From assembly GCA_902551735.1 (NCBI GenBank), contig CACDEK010000002.1, forward strand, positions 1 to 39,290: a stretch of DNA of 39,290 nucleotides. Direction: 5' to 3'. The stretch's first letter is position 1, and each line of letters begins with the position of its first letter. The translations under genes and the position numbers were made by a program. Shown here piece after piece: positions 25,686-35,613 of the stretch. The notes beneath the pieces are model-generated. The model was not told where the DNA came from, searched no databases, and saw only the letters and a list, made by a program, of their open reading frames with translations. This DNA is from an uncultured Pelagibacteraceae bacterium. Its GTDB lineage: Bacteria; Pseudomonadota; Alphaproteobacteria; Pelagibacterales; Pelagibacteraceae.

Positions 25686-27856
25686 TTTTTTTTTAAAAGT
25701 CTATTAAGATGAAGAATTGGTTCAGTATAACCAGATGGTTGTACTCTTCCATGAAACACTAATTCACAAGCTGCTTTAAATGCTATTGATTTATCAAAAT
25801 TACCTGACATAGGTTGATAAGGCGCTTGTCCTTTCATGCTTGGATCTTTTAAATTTTGATTATCTACAATTTTTGCCATTTTTTTCATAATTTCCAAAAC
25901 TTGTTTTTTGCTACATACGCCATGATACAACCAATTAGCAATGTGTTGACTGCTTATTCTACAAGTAGCTCTATCTTCCATTAATCCAACTCCATTAATA
26001 TCCGGAACTTTTGAACATCCAACAGACTGGTCTATCCATCTAACTACATATCCTAAAATTCCTTGTGCATTATTTTTTAGCTCTTCGTTAATTTCTTCCA
26101 TTGACCAATTAGGTCTATCTGCAAAAGGAATAGTTAAAAGATCAGAAAGTTTTGCAGTTTTTCTTTTTGATAATTCTTTTTGTTTAGAAAATACATTAAT
26201 TTGGTGATAATGAAGAGCATGTAATGCTGCAGCAGTAGGACTAGGCACCCAAGCACAATTTGCTCCTGCTTTAAGATGAACAATTTTTTGTTCCATCATA
26301 TTAGACATTAAATCTGGCATAGCCCACATACCTTTTCCTATTTGAGCTTTTCCTGAAAAACCACATGAAAGTCCAATGTCAACATTGTTATTCTCATATG
26401 CAGAAATCCATTTTGATGATTTCATTTTTGCTTTCATGATCATTGGGCCTACTTCCATCGAAGTATGCATTTCGTCCCCAGTCCTGTCTAAAAAACCAGT
26501 ATTTATAAAAAAAACTCTATTTTTTAATGCTCTAATACACTCTTTTAAATTTATAGAAGTTCTTCTTTCCTCGTCCATTATACCAATAAGAATTTGATTT
26601 TTTTTTAAATTTAAAACTTTTTCTACTTTTTTAAAAATTAAGTCAGTAAATTTACACTCCTCTGGCCCATGCATTTTAGGTTTAACTATATATATAGAGT
26701 TTGTTTTAGAATTACCCTTTTTTTTAAAATCATGAAGGCAAGCAGCAGATGTAATAAATGCATCTAAAATACCTTCTGGACATTCGGAGCCATCTTTTAA
26801 AAGAATTGCCGGATTAGTCATTAGATGGCCGACATTTCTATTCAATAGCAAAGATCTGCCATGTAATTTAAATTTTTTTCCTTTAGGAGATATGTAATTT
26901 CTATCAAAATTTAATTTTCTAAAATTTTTTTTTCCTTTTTTATGAAATTCTACTTTTAAATTACCCTTCATTAAGCCTAGCCAGTTTTTATATCCTAGAA
27001 CTTTATCTTCTGCATCTACAGCAGCCACACTATCCTCATGATCGCAAATAGTGGTAATTGCAGACTCTAAAATAATATCATGTATTTTAATTTTGTCTTG
27101 GTTGCCATCTGGATTGTTAATTTCCATATCTCCACCCTGATCAAACAAAATATCTATATGAAGATTATTATTTATGAATAAAAGTGAAGAAAGTTTATTT
27201 GTTTCTTTATTATATCCCACAAACTGATTGGGATATTTTAGTTTTAAATTTAACTTATTATTTTTAACTTCTGGGATTTTTTCTAAATCCTTCCAACTTG
27301 AATTTTTTAAAGGTATATATTTATCCAATATGTTTCGAGAATATTCTATTACTTTTTTTCCTCTTATTGGATTATAAGTTTTTCCTTTTAAAGCACCTTG
27401 AGTTTCTGGAATAACATCTGTTCCATATAAACTATCATATAAACTTATCCATCTTGCATTCGCTGCATTTAATATAAACCTTGCATTAGAAATGGGGCAG
27501 ACTAGTTGTGGGCCACAAATATTTGATATTTCTTTGTCAACATTTCTTGTTAAAATTTTAAAATTTGGACCATACTTTTTTAAATAACCAATCTTTTTTA
27601 AAAATTCAGTATATTTTTTGATATTAATTTTTTCACCTTTTCTTGTTTTATGCCAATCATCTATTTTTTTTTGAAGTCTTTCTCTTATTTCTAATAATTC
27701 TTTATTTTTAACTGATAGTTCATGGACAGACTTGTCAAATCCATACCAAAATTTTTCTTTTTTAATTTTTGTTCCAGGTAGTAATTCTTTGTTAACAAAA
27801 TTTAACAATGACTCTGCTATAGATAAATTTTTGATTTTTATATATTTTTCTATCAT
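25682..27856 (-). CDS. glcB: Malate synthase G
   Basis: A 724-residue enzyme, matching the 723 residues typical of form G, condensing glyoxylate with acetyl-CoA to malate. Key motifs are MDEERRTS (substrate arginine), FINTGFLDRTGDEMHTSME and the catalytic aspartate in MEDRATCRISSQH. I chose ATG 27856, with AGGG (27862-27865) five bases upstream. The in-frame ATG at 27874 lies in the 3' strand of riboswitch aptamer II and is not a likely start. Expression is probably controlled by the tandem glycine riboswitch upstream; in SAR11 this is known to link malate synthase to glycine. Confidence 0.96.
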   Translation of the reverse strand: MIEKYIKIKNLSIAESLLNFVNKELLPGTKIKKEKFWYGFDKSVHELSVKNKELLEIRERLQKKIDDWHKTRKGEKINIKKYTEFLKKIGYLKKYGPNFKILTRNVDKEISNICGPQLVCPISNARFILNAANARWISLYDSLYGTDVIPETQGALKGKTYNPIRGKKVIEYSRNILDKYIPLKNSSWKDLEKIPEVKNNKLNLKLKYPNQFVGYNKETNKLSSLLFINNNLHIDILFDQGGDMEINNPDGNQDKIKIHDIILESAITTICDHEDSVAAVDAEDKVLGYKNWLGLMKGNLKVEFHKKGKKNFRKLNFDRNYISPKGKKFKLHGRSLLLNRNVGHLMTNPAILLKDGSECPEGILDAFITSAACLHDFKKKGNSKTNSIYIVKPKMHGPEECKFTDLIFKKVEKVLNLKKNQILIGIMDEERRTSINLKECIRALKNRVFFINTGFLDRTGDEMHTSMEVGPMIMKAKMKSSKWISAYENNNVDIGLSCGFSGKAQIGKGMWAMPDLMSNMMEQKIVHLKAGANCAWVPSPTAAALHALHYHQINVFSKQKELSKRKTAKLSDLLTIPFADRPNWSMEEINEELKNNAQGILGYVVRWIDQSVGCSKVPDINGVGLMEDRATCRISSQHIANWLYHGVCSKKQVLEIMKKMAKIVDNQNLKDPSMKGQAPYQPMSGNFDKSIAFKAACELVFHGRVQPSGYTEPILHLNRLLKKN

Positions 27857-27868
27857 ATTAACCCTAAG

Positions 27869-28010
27869 CCCCATCTGTCTTTTTACCTGAGAGATTTACC
27901 CCTTCGGTGAGATCTAGTCTTCTTTCCAGAGTTAACATGTTTAAGGTCCTTTTGCCTGAGAGTTTCCGGGGTGGTTGCTCCTTCGGCGCTACAAAAATGC
28001 AGTCTCTCCC
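27869..28010 (-). promoter_or_regulatory. Tandem glycine riboswitch upstream of malate synthase
   Basis: Read on the minus strand, aptamer I begins GGGAGAG (28010-28004), contains GCGCCGAAGGAGCAA (27989-27975) and the closing CTCTCAGGCAAAAGGACC; after a short linker, aptamer II starts CTCTGG, contains CACCGAAGGGG and TCTCAGGTAAAAAGACAG and ends GATGGGG. These are the glycine riboswitch consensus elements. The ribosome-binding AGGG lies 4 bases beyond the aptamer II 3' strand, so ligand could control translation start or local folding. No terminator-type T-run follows, which argues for translational control. The promoter is probably in the A/T-rich 28011-28060 stretch but is not clear. Confidence 0.93.
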
Positions 28011-28117
28011 TTAAAAATATACTATATAATATTACTTAAATTATAAATAATCTAATAAATATTTGAACATTTTGTAGCCTTTTTTTGCTATTAATTAGTA
28101 AATGTTTTTATTTAAAA

Positions 28118-29221
28118 ATGAAAAATTATTTAAATTTTGAAAATGAGATTAAAAATCTTGAAGTAGAGTTAGATAAGTTAAAGGACCCTTACAACCAAGA
28201 AGGTTTATCAGAGGTAAATACTGAAAAAATATCTGAACTCCAAATAGAAATTGATAAAAAATTGCGTGAAGTATATTCAAATCTAGACTCTTGGCAAAAA
28301 ACTCAAGTGGCAAGACATGAAAATAGACCTAAATCAAAATTCTTTATTGAAAATTTATTTGAAGAATTTATTCCATTAGCGGGCGATCGTTTTTATGGAG
28401 AAGATAAATCTGTTTTAACAGGATTTGCAAAATTTAATCAAACTTCAGTTTTGGTTATTGGGCAAGAAAAAGGAGATGATTTAGATACTAGAATTGAAAG
28501 AAATTTTGGAATGATGAGACCTGAAGGTTATAGAAAAACTATTCGTCTAATGAAGTTATCTGACAAATTTAATATTCCTATTATTTTATTTATAGATACT
28601 CCAGGAGCTTATCCTGGTGTTGGCGCAGAGGAAAGAGGCCAAGCAGAAGCTATAGCAAAATCCATTGAATGTTGTATGGAATTAAAAGTTCCTACTATAT
28701 CAATTATTATTGGAGAGGGAGGTTCTGGTGGTGCAATTGCACTTGCATCTTCGAATAAAGTTTTAATGTTGGAAAATGCAATTTACTCAGTCATATCTCC
28801 TGAAGGCTGTGCCACAATACTTTGGCGAGATCCTACAAAAACACTAGAGGCAGCGGAAGCCATGAAACTTTCTTCAAATGATCTTTTAAAACTTGGAGTT
28901 ATAGATGAAATAATCTTTGAGCCAATAGGTGGTGCCCATAGAGATAAAGATTTATGTCTTAATAATGTAAAAAAATCAATTCAAAAAAATTTAAATGAAA
29001 TGAAAAAAATGAATAGAGAAGAAATTTTTTTTCAAAGAAAAAATAAATTTTTGTCTATTGGTAGAAGCAAAGGTTTTTCAACTAATTTAGAAACAGATAA
29101 AAATTTAGTAATGAAACAAAGTTTTTTAGAAAAGATTTTATTAGAAATTAAAAAAACCAAGTTAAAAGCAATAATTGGTATTACAATTATAATTTTAGGA
29201 ATAATTTATTTTTTCTTATAA
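28118..29221 (+). CDS. accA: Acetyl-CoA carboxylase carboxyltransferase subunit alpha with C-terminal membrane helix
   Basis: A 367-residue alpha subunit pairing with AccD (4757-5692). Motifs are the coiled N-terminal helix, AGDRFYGED, GMMRPEGYRK (131-140), FIDTPGAYPGVGAEERGQ (158-175), GEGGSGGAIALA and SPEGCATILW. The family normally ends at about residue 320 (here SIGRSKGF); 47 further residues follow, finishing with a hydrophobic helix at about 350-367 (AIIGITIIILGIIYFFL) after a basic stretch. This would tether the complex to the membrane. The start ATG is at 28118; an upstream in-frame TTG at 28085 is unlikely. The stop overlaps secA by 6 bases. Confidence 0.93.
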   Translation: MKNYLNFENEIKNLEVELDKLKDPYNQEGLSEVNTEKISELQIEIDKKLREVYSNLDSWQKTQVARHENRPKSKFFIENLFEEFIPLAGDRFYGEDKSVLTGFAKFNQTSVLVIGQEKGDDLDTRIERNFGMMRPEGYRKTIRLMKLSDKFNIPIILFIDTPGAYPGVGAEERGQAEAIAKSIECCMELKVPTISIIIGEGGSGGAIALASSNKVLMLENAIYSVISPEGCATILWRDPTKTLEAAEAMKLSSNDLLKLGVIDEIIFEPIGGAHRDKDLCLNNVKKSIQKNLNEMKKMNREEIFFQRKNKFLSIGRSKGFSTNLETDKNLVMKQSFLEKILLEIKKTKLKAIIGITIIILGIIYFFL

Positions 29222-31750
29222 ACGACCATGGCAGAATTTGAATTTTTTTTTTGAACCACAATAACAAGGTTCATTTCTTCCCATTTTTTTTTTAGGTATA
29301 ATTTTCTTTTCATGACTATCTTCACTTTCCGTAGAGCTTTGAACAATGCTGAGATTAATTAATATTGTTACTAAATCTGTTTTTAATTTTATCAATAAAT
29401 TTTCAAATAAATTGAATGCTTCTTTTTTATATTCTACTAGCGGGTCTCTTTGTCCATAAGATCTTAAACCTATTACTTGTCTAAGTTGCTCCAAATATTG
29501 GATATGTGATTTCCAGCTCATATCTACAGTTTGTAGAAAGATTCTTTTTTCAATTTCTTCTGCGCTTTCTTTTCCTAGCAATTTTATTCTTTCATTTCTT
29601 CTTTCTTGAAATTTATTAATTATTTTTGACTTAAATTCTTTTTCATCAAGTTTAATTAATTCAATTATTTCATTATCGTTAAAACTTTTTCCAAAAATAG
29701 ATATCAATTTTTTATTTAATTCGTTACTTTTTGGATTATTTAAATAATCTTTCTTTTCTTTGGTAAGATTTTCAATAATATCTTTTAAGAAATTGTCTGA
29801 GTAATTAAATATTTCACTATTATTCATGACATTGTTTCTTTCACTAAAAATAACTTGTCTTTGGTCTGATAAAACGTTGTCAAATTTTAAAAGTGTTTTT
29901 CTAATATCAAAGTTTCTAGCTTCTACTTTTTGTTGTGCTCTTTCCAAAGCTTTATTAATCCAAGGATGATCAATGCTTTCTCCATCTTTTAGCCCAAGTT
30001 TTTCTAACATATTGCTCATAGATTCTGATCCAAATATTCTCATTAAATCATCTTCAAGGCTTACATAAAAAACTGAATTTCCTTCATCTCCCTGTCTTCC
30101 CGATCTTCCTCTTGCTTGGTTATCTACCCTTCTAGATTCCATTCTTTCTGTACCTATTACAAACAAACCTCCCAAGGATTTGATTTTTTTTTTTTCATTT
30201 TCAAGTTCATCTTTATCTGTACTTCCTTTTTTGCCTCCAAGTTGTATATCAACTCCTCTTCCAGATATGCTTGTTGTAATAATTACAGATTTAACTTTTC
30301 CAGCGTTAGCTATAATTTCAGCTTCTTTTTCATGGTTCTTTGCGTTTAGCACAGTATGTTTAATTCCTTTAGCTTTAAGAAGTTTAGAATAATGTTCTGA
30401 TTTGTTAATACTTGATGTAAAAATGAGTAATGGTTGACCTTTTTGATAAGACTCTGAAATTTTTGATACTATGGCTATATTTTTTTCGGCCTCTGTTCTA
30501 AAAATTTGATCATTCCAATCTTTTCTTATCATTTTTTTATTTGTTGGAATAATGATTATAGAAAGATTATATATTTCAAAGAATTCTTGAGCTTCTGTTG
30601 CAGCAGTCCCTGTACATCCTGAAATTTTTTTATACAATTTAAAGTAATTTTGATAAGTTGTAGATGCTAAAGTTTGATTTTCTTGCTGAACTTTAATTTT
30701 TTCTTTTGCTTCAAGTGCTTGATGTAGGCCATCTCCATAACGTCTTCCTTCTAAAATTCTTCCTGTAAGTTCGTCGATTATTTTTAAAATTCCATCCTGC
30801 ACTATATAATCTTTGCCTTTTACAAAAAGATGATTGGCCCTTAAGGATTGAGTTACATGATGAACCAATTCTAAATTTTTTGGATCATAAAAATTGTTAT
30901 TTTTTAATACACCTGCTGAAGAAAATATTCTTTCGACACTATCGATACCTTTGTTTGTTAGAAGAACATTTTTATCTTTTTCATCAACTTCATAATCTTC
31001 TTTAGAAAGTTGGTTAATTAATTTATCAATTGCCAAATATTGATCTGTTTTATCTTGTACGGCACCAGATATAACCAGTGGAGTTCTAGCTTCATCAATT
31101 AAGCATGAGTCAATTTCATCTACAATAGCAAAATTAAGTTTTCCTTGAACAATTTGACTTCTAGAAAATTTCATATTATCTCTTAGATAATCAAAACCGA
31201 GCTCACTATTTGTTGCATAAGTAATATCAAAACTATAATTTTTCTTTCTTTCTTCGTCATCTTGGTCGTTATTGATGTACCCTGATTTCATACCCAGAAA
31301 ATTATAAATTTTACCCATATTTAAAGAATCTCTTTTTGCTAGATAGTCATTTACTGTTACTATATGCACACCTTCTTCGCTGAGTGCATTAAGATAGGCC
31401 GTTAATACAATTGTTAAAGTTTTACCTTCGCCTGTTTTCATTTCCGCTATTTTGCCTTCATGAAGAACTATGCTCCCGATAATTTGGACATCATAAGGTC
31501 TTTCATTTATAGTTCTTTTCGCAGCCTCCCTAGCACATGCAAAAACTTCAGGAAGTAAATTATCTAAAGTTTCACCTTTTTTTAGTCTTTCTTTGAACTC
31601 ATTTGTTTTAAGTGGAAAGTTTTCATCTTTAAGATCAGAAAAATTGGGTTCTAATTTGTTAATTTTTGTAACAATTTTTCCTATTCTATCAAGCTCCTTT
31701 TGGTTGTTAGACTTTATAAATTTTGATAAAAGATTTAAGGGATTGAGCAT
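29216..31750 (-). CDS. secA: Protein translocase ATPase SecA
   Basis: An 844-residue motor that pushes unfolded proteins through SecYEG. Walker A is in EMKTGEGKT, Walker B is in VDEIDSCLIDEARTP, GCTGTAATEAQEF begins the second nucleotide-binding domain, and motifs ISGRGVDIQLGG and GRSGRQGDEG follow. The C-terminus has a zinc-binding SEC-C tail (EPCYCGSKKKFKFCHG), which binds SecB and lipid in other bacteria. The length is slightly below E. coli SecA (901) and normal for a short linker. It is divergent from argJ across 71 bases and convergent with accA. Confidence 0.97.
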   Translation of the reverse strand: MLNPLNLLSKFIKSNNQKELDRIGKIVTKINKLEPNFSDLKDENFPLKTNEFKERLKKGETLDNLLPEVFACAREAAKRTINERPYDVQIIGSIVLHEGKIAEMKTGEGKTLTIVLTAYLNALSEEGVHIVTVNDYLAKRDSLNMGKIYNFLGMKSGYINNDQDDEERKKNYSFDITYATNSELGFDYLRDNMKFSRSQIVQGKLNFAIVDEIDSCLIDEARTPLVISGAVQDKTDQYLAIDKLINQLSKEDYEVDEKDKNVLLTNKGIDSVERIFSSAGVLKNNNFYDPKNLELVHHVTQSLRANHLFVKGKDYIVQDGILKIIDELTGRILEGRRYGDGLHQALEAKEKIKVQQENQTLASTTYQNYFKLYKKISGCTGTAATEAQEFFEIYNLSIIIIPTNKKMIRKDWNDQIFRTEAEKNIAIVSKISESYQKGQPLLIFTSSINKSEHYSKLLKAKGIKHTVLNAKNHEKEAEIIANAGKVKSVIITTSISGRGVDIQLGGKKGSTDKDELENEKKKIKSLGGLFVIGTERMESRRVDNQARGRSGRQGDEGNSVFYVSLEDDLMRIFGSESMSNMLEKLGLKDGESIDHPWINKALERAQQKVEARNFDIRKTLLKFDNVLSDQRQVIFSERNNVMNNSEIFNYSDNFLKDIIENLTKEKKDYLNNPKSNELNKKLISIFGKSFNDNEIIELIKLDEKEFKSKIINKFQERRNERIKLLGKESAEEIEKRIFLQTVDMSWKSHIQYLEQLRQVIGLRSYGQRDPLVEYKKEAFNLFENLLIKLKTDLVTILINLSIVQSSTESEDSHEKKIIPKKKMGRNEPCYCGSKKKFKFCHGRL

Positions 31751-31821
31751 TATACTTTTTCTTATATATATTAATTAAATTATACTTGTAATATAGTTAT
31801 TAAATATTTTTTTTAAATACT

Positions 31822-33123
31822 ATGGCAATTAACTTTAAAAACTTTCTTTTATCACAAAGTAAAAAGTCAAAAATTGGCGACTTTCAAGACCTTGAACATG
31901 TAGATGGGGTAGCAATTTCCGTATTATCTGCAAATCTCTATAAAGATCCCAGAGATGATTTGGTGTTGTTTTATTTTAGAGATGGTGCAAATTATGCCTC
32001 AGTTTATACACAAAACAAAATTATATCTGAAAATTTAAAGTGGAATTTGTCCTTAAATACTTCAACAATAAAAGCTTTGTTAGTAAATACAAAAAATGCA
32101 AATGTATTTACCGGAAAACTTGGCTATAGAGGTGTTGTTCAAATTGCTGAAGAATTGTCAAAAGGACTTACAAAAAAAATGGTAGAAGACGAAGAGACAA
32201 AAAATTCTGTTGCTTCTAAAGAAGTATTATTTGGTTCAACAGGAGTGATTGGAGAAAAATTTCCTACAGAAAAAATAAAAAATTCTATACCAGAATTAAT
32301 TAAAAAAATTAAATATACGCAGAATAAGTATTTATGGATCAAAGCTGCACTTGGAATAATGACAACTGATCTTGTGCCAAAGCTGGCTATGGAAGAGTGT
32401 AAGATTGGAAATTCAGAAGTTAAAATATATGGCATAGCAAAGGGAAGCGGTATGATTTTTCCTAATATGGCAACAACCTTGGGATATATTTTTACTGATG
32501 CAAATCTTACTTCAGGAATTTTGAAAAAGTTACTAAAAAAAAATATAGAAACAACTTTTAATGCAATAACATGTGATGGAGATACAAGTACTAACGATAT
32601 GGTTTCTTTTTTTGCTACCAAAAAAGCAAAACACCCAAAAATAAAAGGTATAAACGATGAAAAACTTCATCAATTTGATAAAAGTTTACATTCAGTTCTA
32701 TTAAATTTAGCTAAAAGAGTAGCTGCCGATGGGGAGGGCGCATCTAAGTTTGTTTCAGTTAATGTGATGAATTCTAAAACTTTTTTAGAAGCAAAAAGAA
32801 TAGCATTTTCTATTGCAAATTCTCCATTAGTTAAAACAGCTTTAGCTGGCGAAGATCCGAATTGGGGAAGGGTTTTAATGGCAATAGGAAAAGCAAATGT
32901 AAATTTAAATTTAGAAAAACTGTCAATAAATTTTGGAAATATTAAAATTATTGAAAAAGGACAGTTGTATTCAAATTACCAAGAAATTGAAGTTGCCGAA
33001 TATATGCGAGGAGAAAAAATAGATATAAATATAAATTTAAATATTGGAAATAAAAATTTTACTGCTTACACAATGGATTTTACAAAAAAATATATTGAAA
33101 TTAATGCAGATTATAGAAATTAA
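31822..33123 (+). CDS. argJ: Bifunctional glutamate N-acetyltransferase / amino-acid acetyltransferase
   Basis: A 433-residue enzyme that recycles acetyl from N-acetylornithine to glutamate in arginine synthesis. It is made as a precursor that self-cleaves at the Ala-Thr of PNMATTLGYI, the threonine becoming the N-terminal nucleophile of the beta chain. GSTGVIGE, TCDGDTSTNDM and GEDPNWGRV are the other family motifs. It lies directly after the divergent secA promoter region. DUF1178 follows after 41 bases. Confidence 0.95.
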   Translation: MAINFKNFLLSQSKKSKIGDFQDLEHVDGVAISVLSANLYKDPRDDLVLFYFRDGANYASVYTQNKIISENLKWNLSLNTSTIKALLVNTKNANVFTGKLGYRGVVQIAEELSKGLTKKMVEDEETKNSVASKEVLFGSTGVIGEKFPTEKIKNSIPELIKKIKYTQNKYLWIKAALGIMTTDLVPKLAMEECKIGNSEVKIYGIAKGSGMIFPNMATTLGYIFTDANLTSGILKKLLKKNIETTFNAITCDGDTSTNDMVSFFATKKAKHPKIKGINDEKLHQFDKSLHSVLLNLAKRVAADGEGASKFVSVNVMNSKTFLEAKRIAFSIANSPLVKTALAGEDPNWGRVLMAIGKANVNLNLEKLSINFGNIKIIEKGQLYSNYQEIEVAEYMRGEKIDININLNIGNKNFTAYTMDFTKKYIEINADYRN

Positions 33124-33164
33124 ACTTTTATTGAATAACTAAAATAAATAACTAATTTTATATT

Positions 33165-33596
33165 ATGATTAAGTATAAATTAATTTGTAAAAAATGCCAA
33201 ACTTCATTTGATAGTTGGTTTTCATCATCTAAAGAATATGAGAAGTTAAAAAAATTTAAACATTTAAATTGTCACAATTGTAATTCTCTTAATGTAGAAA
33301 AAACATTAATGGCACCAAGTGTTGTTAATTCTAAAAATCGGATGATATCGGTATCAAAAGATAAAAAATCCCAAAAAATAAAGCGCAAGATTAAAAAATA
33401 TCAAAAATTTATTAAAAAGAATTTTAATTATGTTGGAGATAATTTTGCTCATGAAGCTAGATTAATTCATTATAATAATAATGATAAAAAATCTAAAGGA
33501 ATCTATGGAAATGCATCCTCTAAAGAAATTTCAGAACTTAAAGAAGAGGGAATCGATACCGAAGTAATGCCTTGGTTTAAAGATAACGAAAATTAA
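33165..33596 (+). CDS. DUF1178 family protein
   Basis: A 143-residue protein of unknown function, common in alphaproteobacteria. The N-terminus IKYKLICKKCQTSFDSWF and a second cysteine pair (LNCHNCNSLN) form a zinc-ribbon-like fold; EKTLMAPSVV is also typical. The C-terminal third (GIYGNASSKEISELKEEGI, then PWFKDNE) ends with the family's usual acidic residues. It lies after argJ and its stop overlaps that of ubiG (TTAA). Confidence 0.88.
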   Translation: MIKYKLICKKCQTSFDSWFSSSKEYEKLKKFKHLNCHNCNSLNVEKTLMAPSVVNSKNRMISVSKDKKSQKIKRKIKKYQKFIKKNFNYVGDNFAHEARLIHYNNNDKKSKGIYGNASSKEISELKEEGIDTEVMPWFKDNEN

Positions 33597-34315
33597 TTTT
33601 TTTTAAATTTAGCTATATAATTTATAGATTTATCATTGCTTAATTCCCATTTGTCAAAAAAAGGATTAAATTTCAGTCCATTAAGATTTATCAAGTTTAA
33701 TTTTGATTCTTTTGCAATTCTAATCAAATTTTGTGGTTCAACAAATTTCTCCCAATCATGAGTTCCAATAGGTAGCCATTTTAATATATATTCGGCACCA
33801 ACTATTGCAAATAAATAAGATTTTAATGTTTTATTTAAAGTTGCAATAAACATTAATCCATTTTTTTTTAAAAATTTTGAACTTTGATTAATAAAAAAAT
33901 CTATATCATCAACATGTTCAACTATTTCTAAAATAAGTATAACATCAAATTTTTTTTTAATTTTTAATTTTTCTGGGGATGAACATATATATTTAATTTT
34001 TAATTTATTTTTTTTTGAATATGATTTTGCTACTTGAATATTTTTTAAAGATGCATCAATTCCAACTACATTTGCACCTAATTTTTTAATTGGAACAGAA
34101 ATTAAACCCCCTCCACAACCAATATCTAATATATTTATATTTTTTAGTGGGAGCTTCTTAGATTTAATATTAAAATAATTTATAATACTTTCTTTTATAT
34201 ATTTAATTCTTATAGGGTTAAATTTGTGTAGTGGCTTAAAACTACCTTCGGGGTCCCACCATTCGGCCGCCAATTTGTTAAATTTTTTAATTTCTGTTTT
34301 GTTTACTGTTCTCAT
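33593..34315 (-). CDS. ubiG: Ubiquinone biosynthesis O-methyltransferase UbiG
   Basis: A 240-residue class I SAM-dependent methyltransferase carrying out the two O-methylation steps of ubiquinone synthesis. It starts NKTEIKKFNKLAAEWWDPEGSFKPLH, the UbiG signature, followed by the SAM-binding ILDIGCGGGLISVPI and motif ILEIVEHVDD. GTHDWEKFVEP is a UbiG-specific stretch. It is divergent from lysC across 79 bases. Confidence 0.94.
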   Translation of the reverse strand: MRTVNKTEIKKFNKLAAEWWDPEGSFKPLHKFNPIRIKYIKESIINYFNIKSKKLPLKNINILDIGCGGGLISVPIKKLGANVVGIDASLKNIQVAKSYSKKNKLKIKYICSSPEKLKIKKKFDVILILEIVEHVDDIDFFINQSSKFLKKNGLMFIATLNKTLKSYLFAIVGAEYILKWLPIGTHDWEKFVEPQNLIRIAKESKLNLINLNGLKFNPFFDKWELSNDKSINYIAKFKKN

Positions 34316-34331
34316 TTTTTATATTCAGGTA

Positions 34332-34362
34332 TTGACATTACAATTAAGATGTATTTTATCAA
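34332..34362 (+). promoter_or_regulatory. Candidate promoter of lysC
   Basis: A perfect -35 TTGACA (34332-34337) in the ubiG-lysC divergent gap. Possible -10 elements are TTTTAT (34354-34359, spacer 16) or TATCAA (34357-34362, spacer 19); neither is strong. lysC begins at 34395. Confidence 0.45.
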
Positions 34363-34394
34363 TACAATTTAATTATTTAAAAAAATATTTATCA

Positions 34395-35609
34395 ATGAAA
34401 ATTGTCGTTTTAAAATTTGGAGGTACTTCAGTAGGTACTATAAAAAGAATAAAAAAAGTATCTAATATAATAGTTAGTTATGTTAAAAAAGGATTTAAAG
34501 TCATCGTTGTTTCATCTGCGATGAGCGGTTCAACAAATGATTTGATAAAAAAATCAAAAAATATTAGTAAAAATTTTAATTCTTCAGAATATGATGTGCT
34601 TGTTTCTTCTGGAGAGCAGATATCATGTGCTTTAATAGCTGGAAGGCTCAATCATATTGGATACAAGTCTCAATCTTGGATGAGCTGGCAAGTTCCAATA
34701 TTTGCTGAAGGAGATCATAAAACTTCTAGAATCAGCAAAATAAACAAAAATAAAATAACTGATTATTTAAAATCTGGAGGAATTCCAGTTATTACAGGTT
34801 TTCAAGGTTTAAATAATAATAACAGAATTACAACTCTTGGAAGAGGAGGTTCCGACGCATCAGCAATTATGTTTGCAAAATTTTTTAAGGCAAAAAAATG
34901 TATAATCTTTACTGATGTAGAGGGTGTTTATACAACAGACCCAAATAAAATAAAAAATGCAAAAAAAATAAGAATTATATCTTATGAAGAAATGTTAGAA
35001 ATGGCTTCATTAGGAGCGAAAGTTATGCAGCCACATTCCATACAAGATGCTAGATTGAACAGGATTAAAATTGACGTAAAATCCTCTTTTGTTAATAGAC
35101 CAGGAACTATAATTACAAAAAGAAAAAATATAAATAGAAAAAGAACAATTACTGGATTAACATCTACAAAAAATGATGCAAAAGTTACTCTTGTAGGTGT
35201 TAAAGATAAACCAGGTGTGGCAGCATCCGTATTTAAACCTCTTTCTCAAAATTATGTTAATGTAGATATGGTTGTGCAGACATCTTCAAGCACCAATCGA
35301 GAAACTGATATAACTTTTACTATAAAATCTGAGGAATTACCAAAAACTGTTAAATTAATAAAGCAAAATACAAAAATTAAATACAGAGATTTATTAATAA
35401 ATAAAAATGTATCAAAAGTATCAATTATTGGCGTTGGAATGATAACTACTCCTGGTGTAACATATAGAATGTTTAAAACATTAGCGGATAATGGAATTAA
35501 TATTTTAGTTATATCTACTTCAGAAATAAAAATATCTGTTTTAATAAGTAAAAAAAATATAAAAAAAGCATTATCTGCTCTTCATAAAGAGTTTAAATTA
35601 AATAGTTAA
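34395..35609 (+). CDS. lysC: Aspartate kinase
   Basis: A 404-residue monofunctional aspartokinase, the entry step to lysine, threonine and methionine. The start [13 protein letters not shown] matches the family's N-terminus; [13 protein letters not shown] and [12 protein letters not shown] are the kinase and substrate motifs. Two ACT domains follow ([13 protein letters not shown] near residue 270 and a second from about 340), which sense end products. The frame extends upstream to 34224 through ubiG, but that prefix is not family-like, so I use 34395. A promoter with TTGACA lies upstream. Confidence 0.95.
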   Translation: MKIVVLKFGGTSVGTIKRIKKVSNIIVSYVKKGFKVIVVSSAMSGSTNDLIKKSKNISKNFNSSEYDVLVSSGEQISCALIAGRLNHIGYKSQSWMSWQVPIFAEGDHKTSRISKINKNKITDYLKSGGIPVITGFQGLNNNNRITTLGRGGSDASAIMFAKFFKAKKCIIFTDVEGVYTTDPNKIKNAKKIRIISYEEMLEMASLGAKVMQPHSIQDARLNRIKIDVKSSFVNRPGTIITKRKNINRKRTITGLTSTKNDAKVTLVGVKDKPGVAASVFKPLSQNYVNVDMVVQTSSSTNRETDITFTIKSEELPKTVKLIKQNTKIKYRDLLINKNVSKVSIIGVGMITTPGVTYRMFKTLADNGINILVISTSEIKISVLISKKNIKKALSALHKEFKLNS

Positions 35610-35613
35610 TAAA

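Noticed and set aside
27857..27874. ATG at 27874 as start of malate synthase
   Set aside because: It lies in the riboswitch aptamer; 27856 has a ribosome-binding site and gives the usual length.
28085..28117. TTG start for accA
   Set aside because: The added residues do not match the family and ATG 28118 fits.
30116..30392. Plus-strand reading frames inside secA
   Set aside because: They are antisense, rich in Phe/Ser/Tyr from the A/T-rich template, and overlap the essential secA gene.
34224..34394. Upstream extension of lysC
   Set aside because: It runs through ubiG on the opposite strand; the kinase family starts at KIVVLKFGG.
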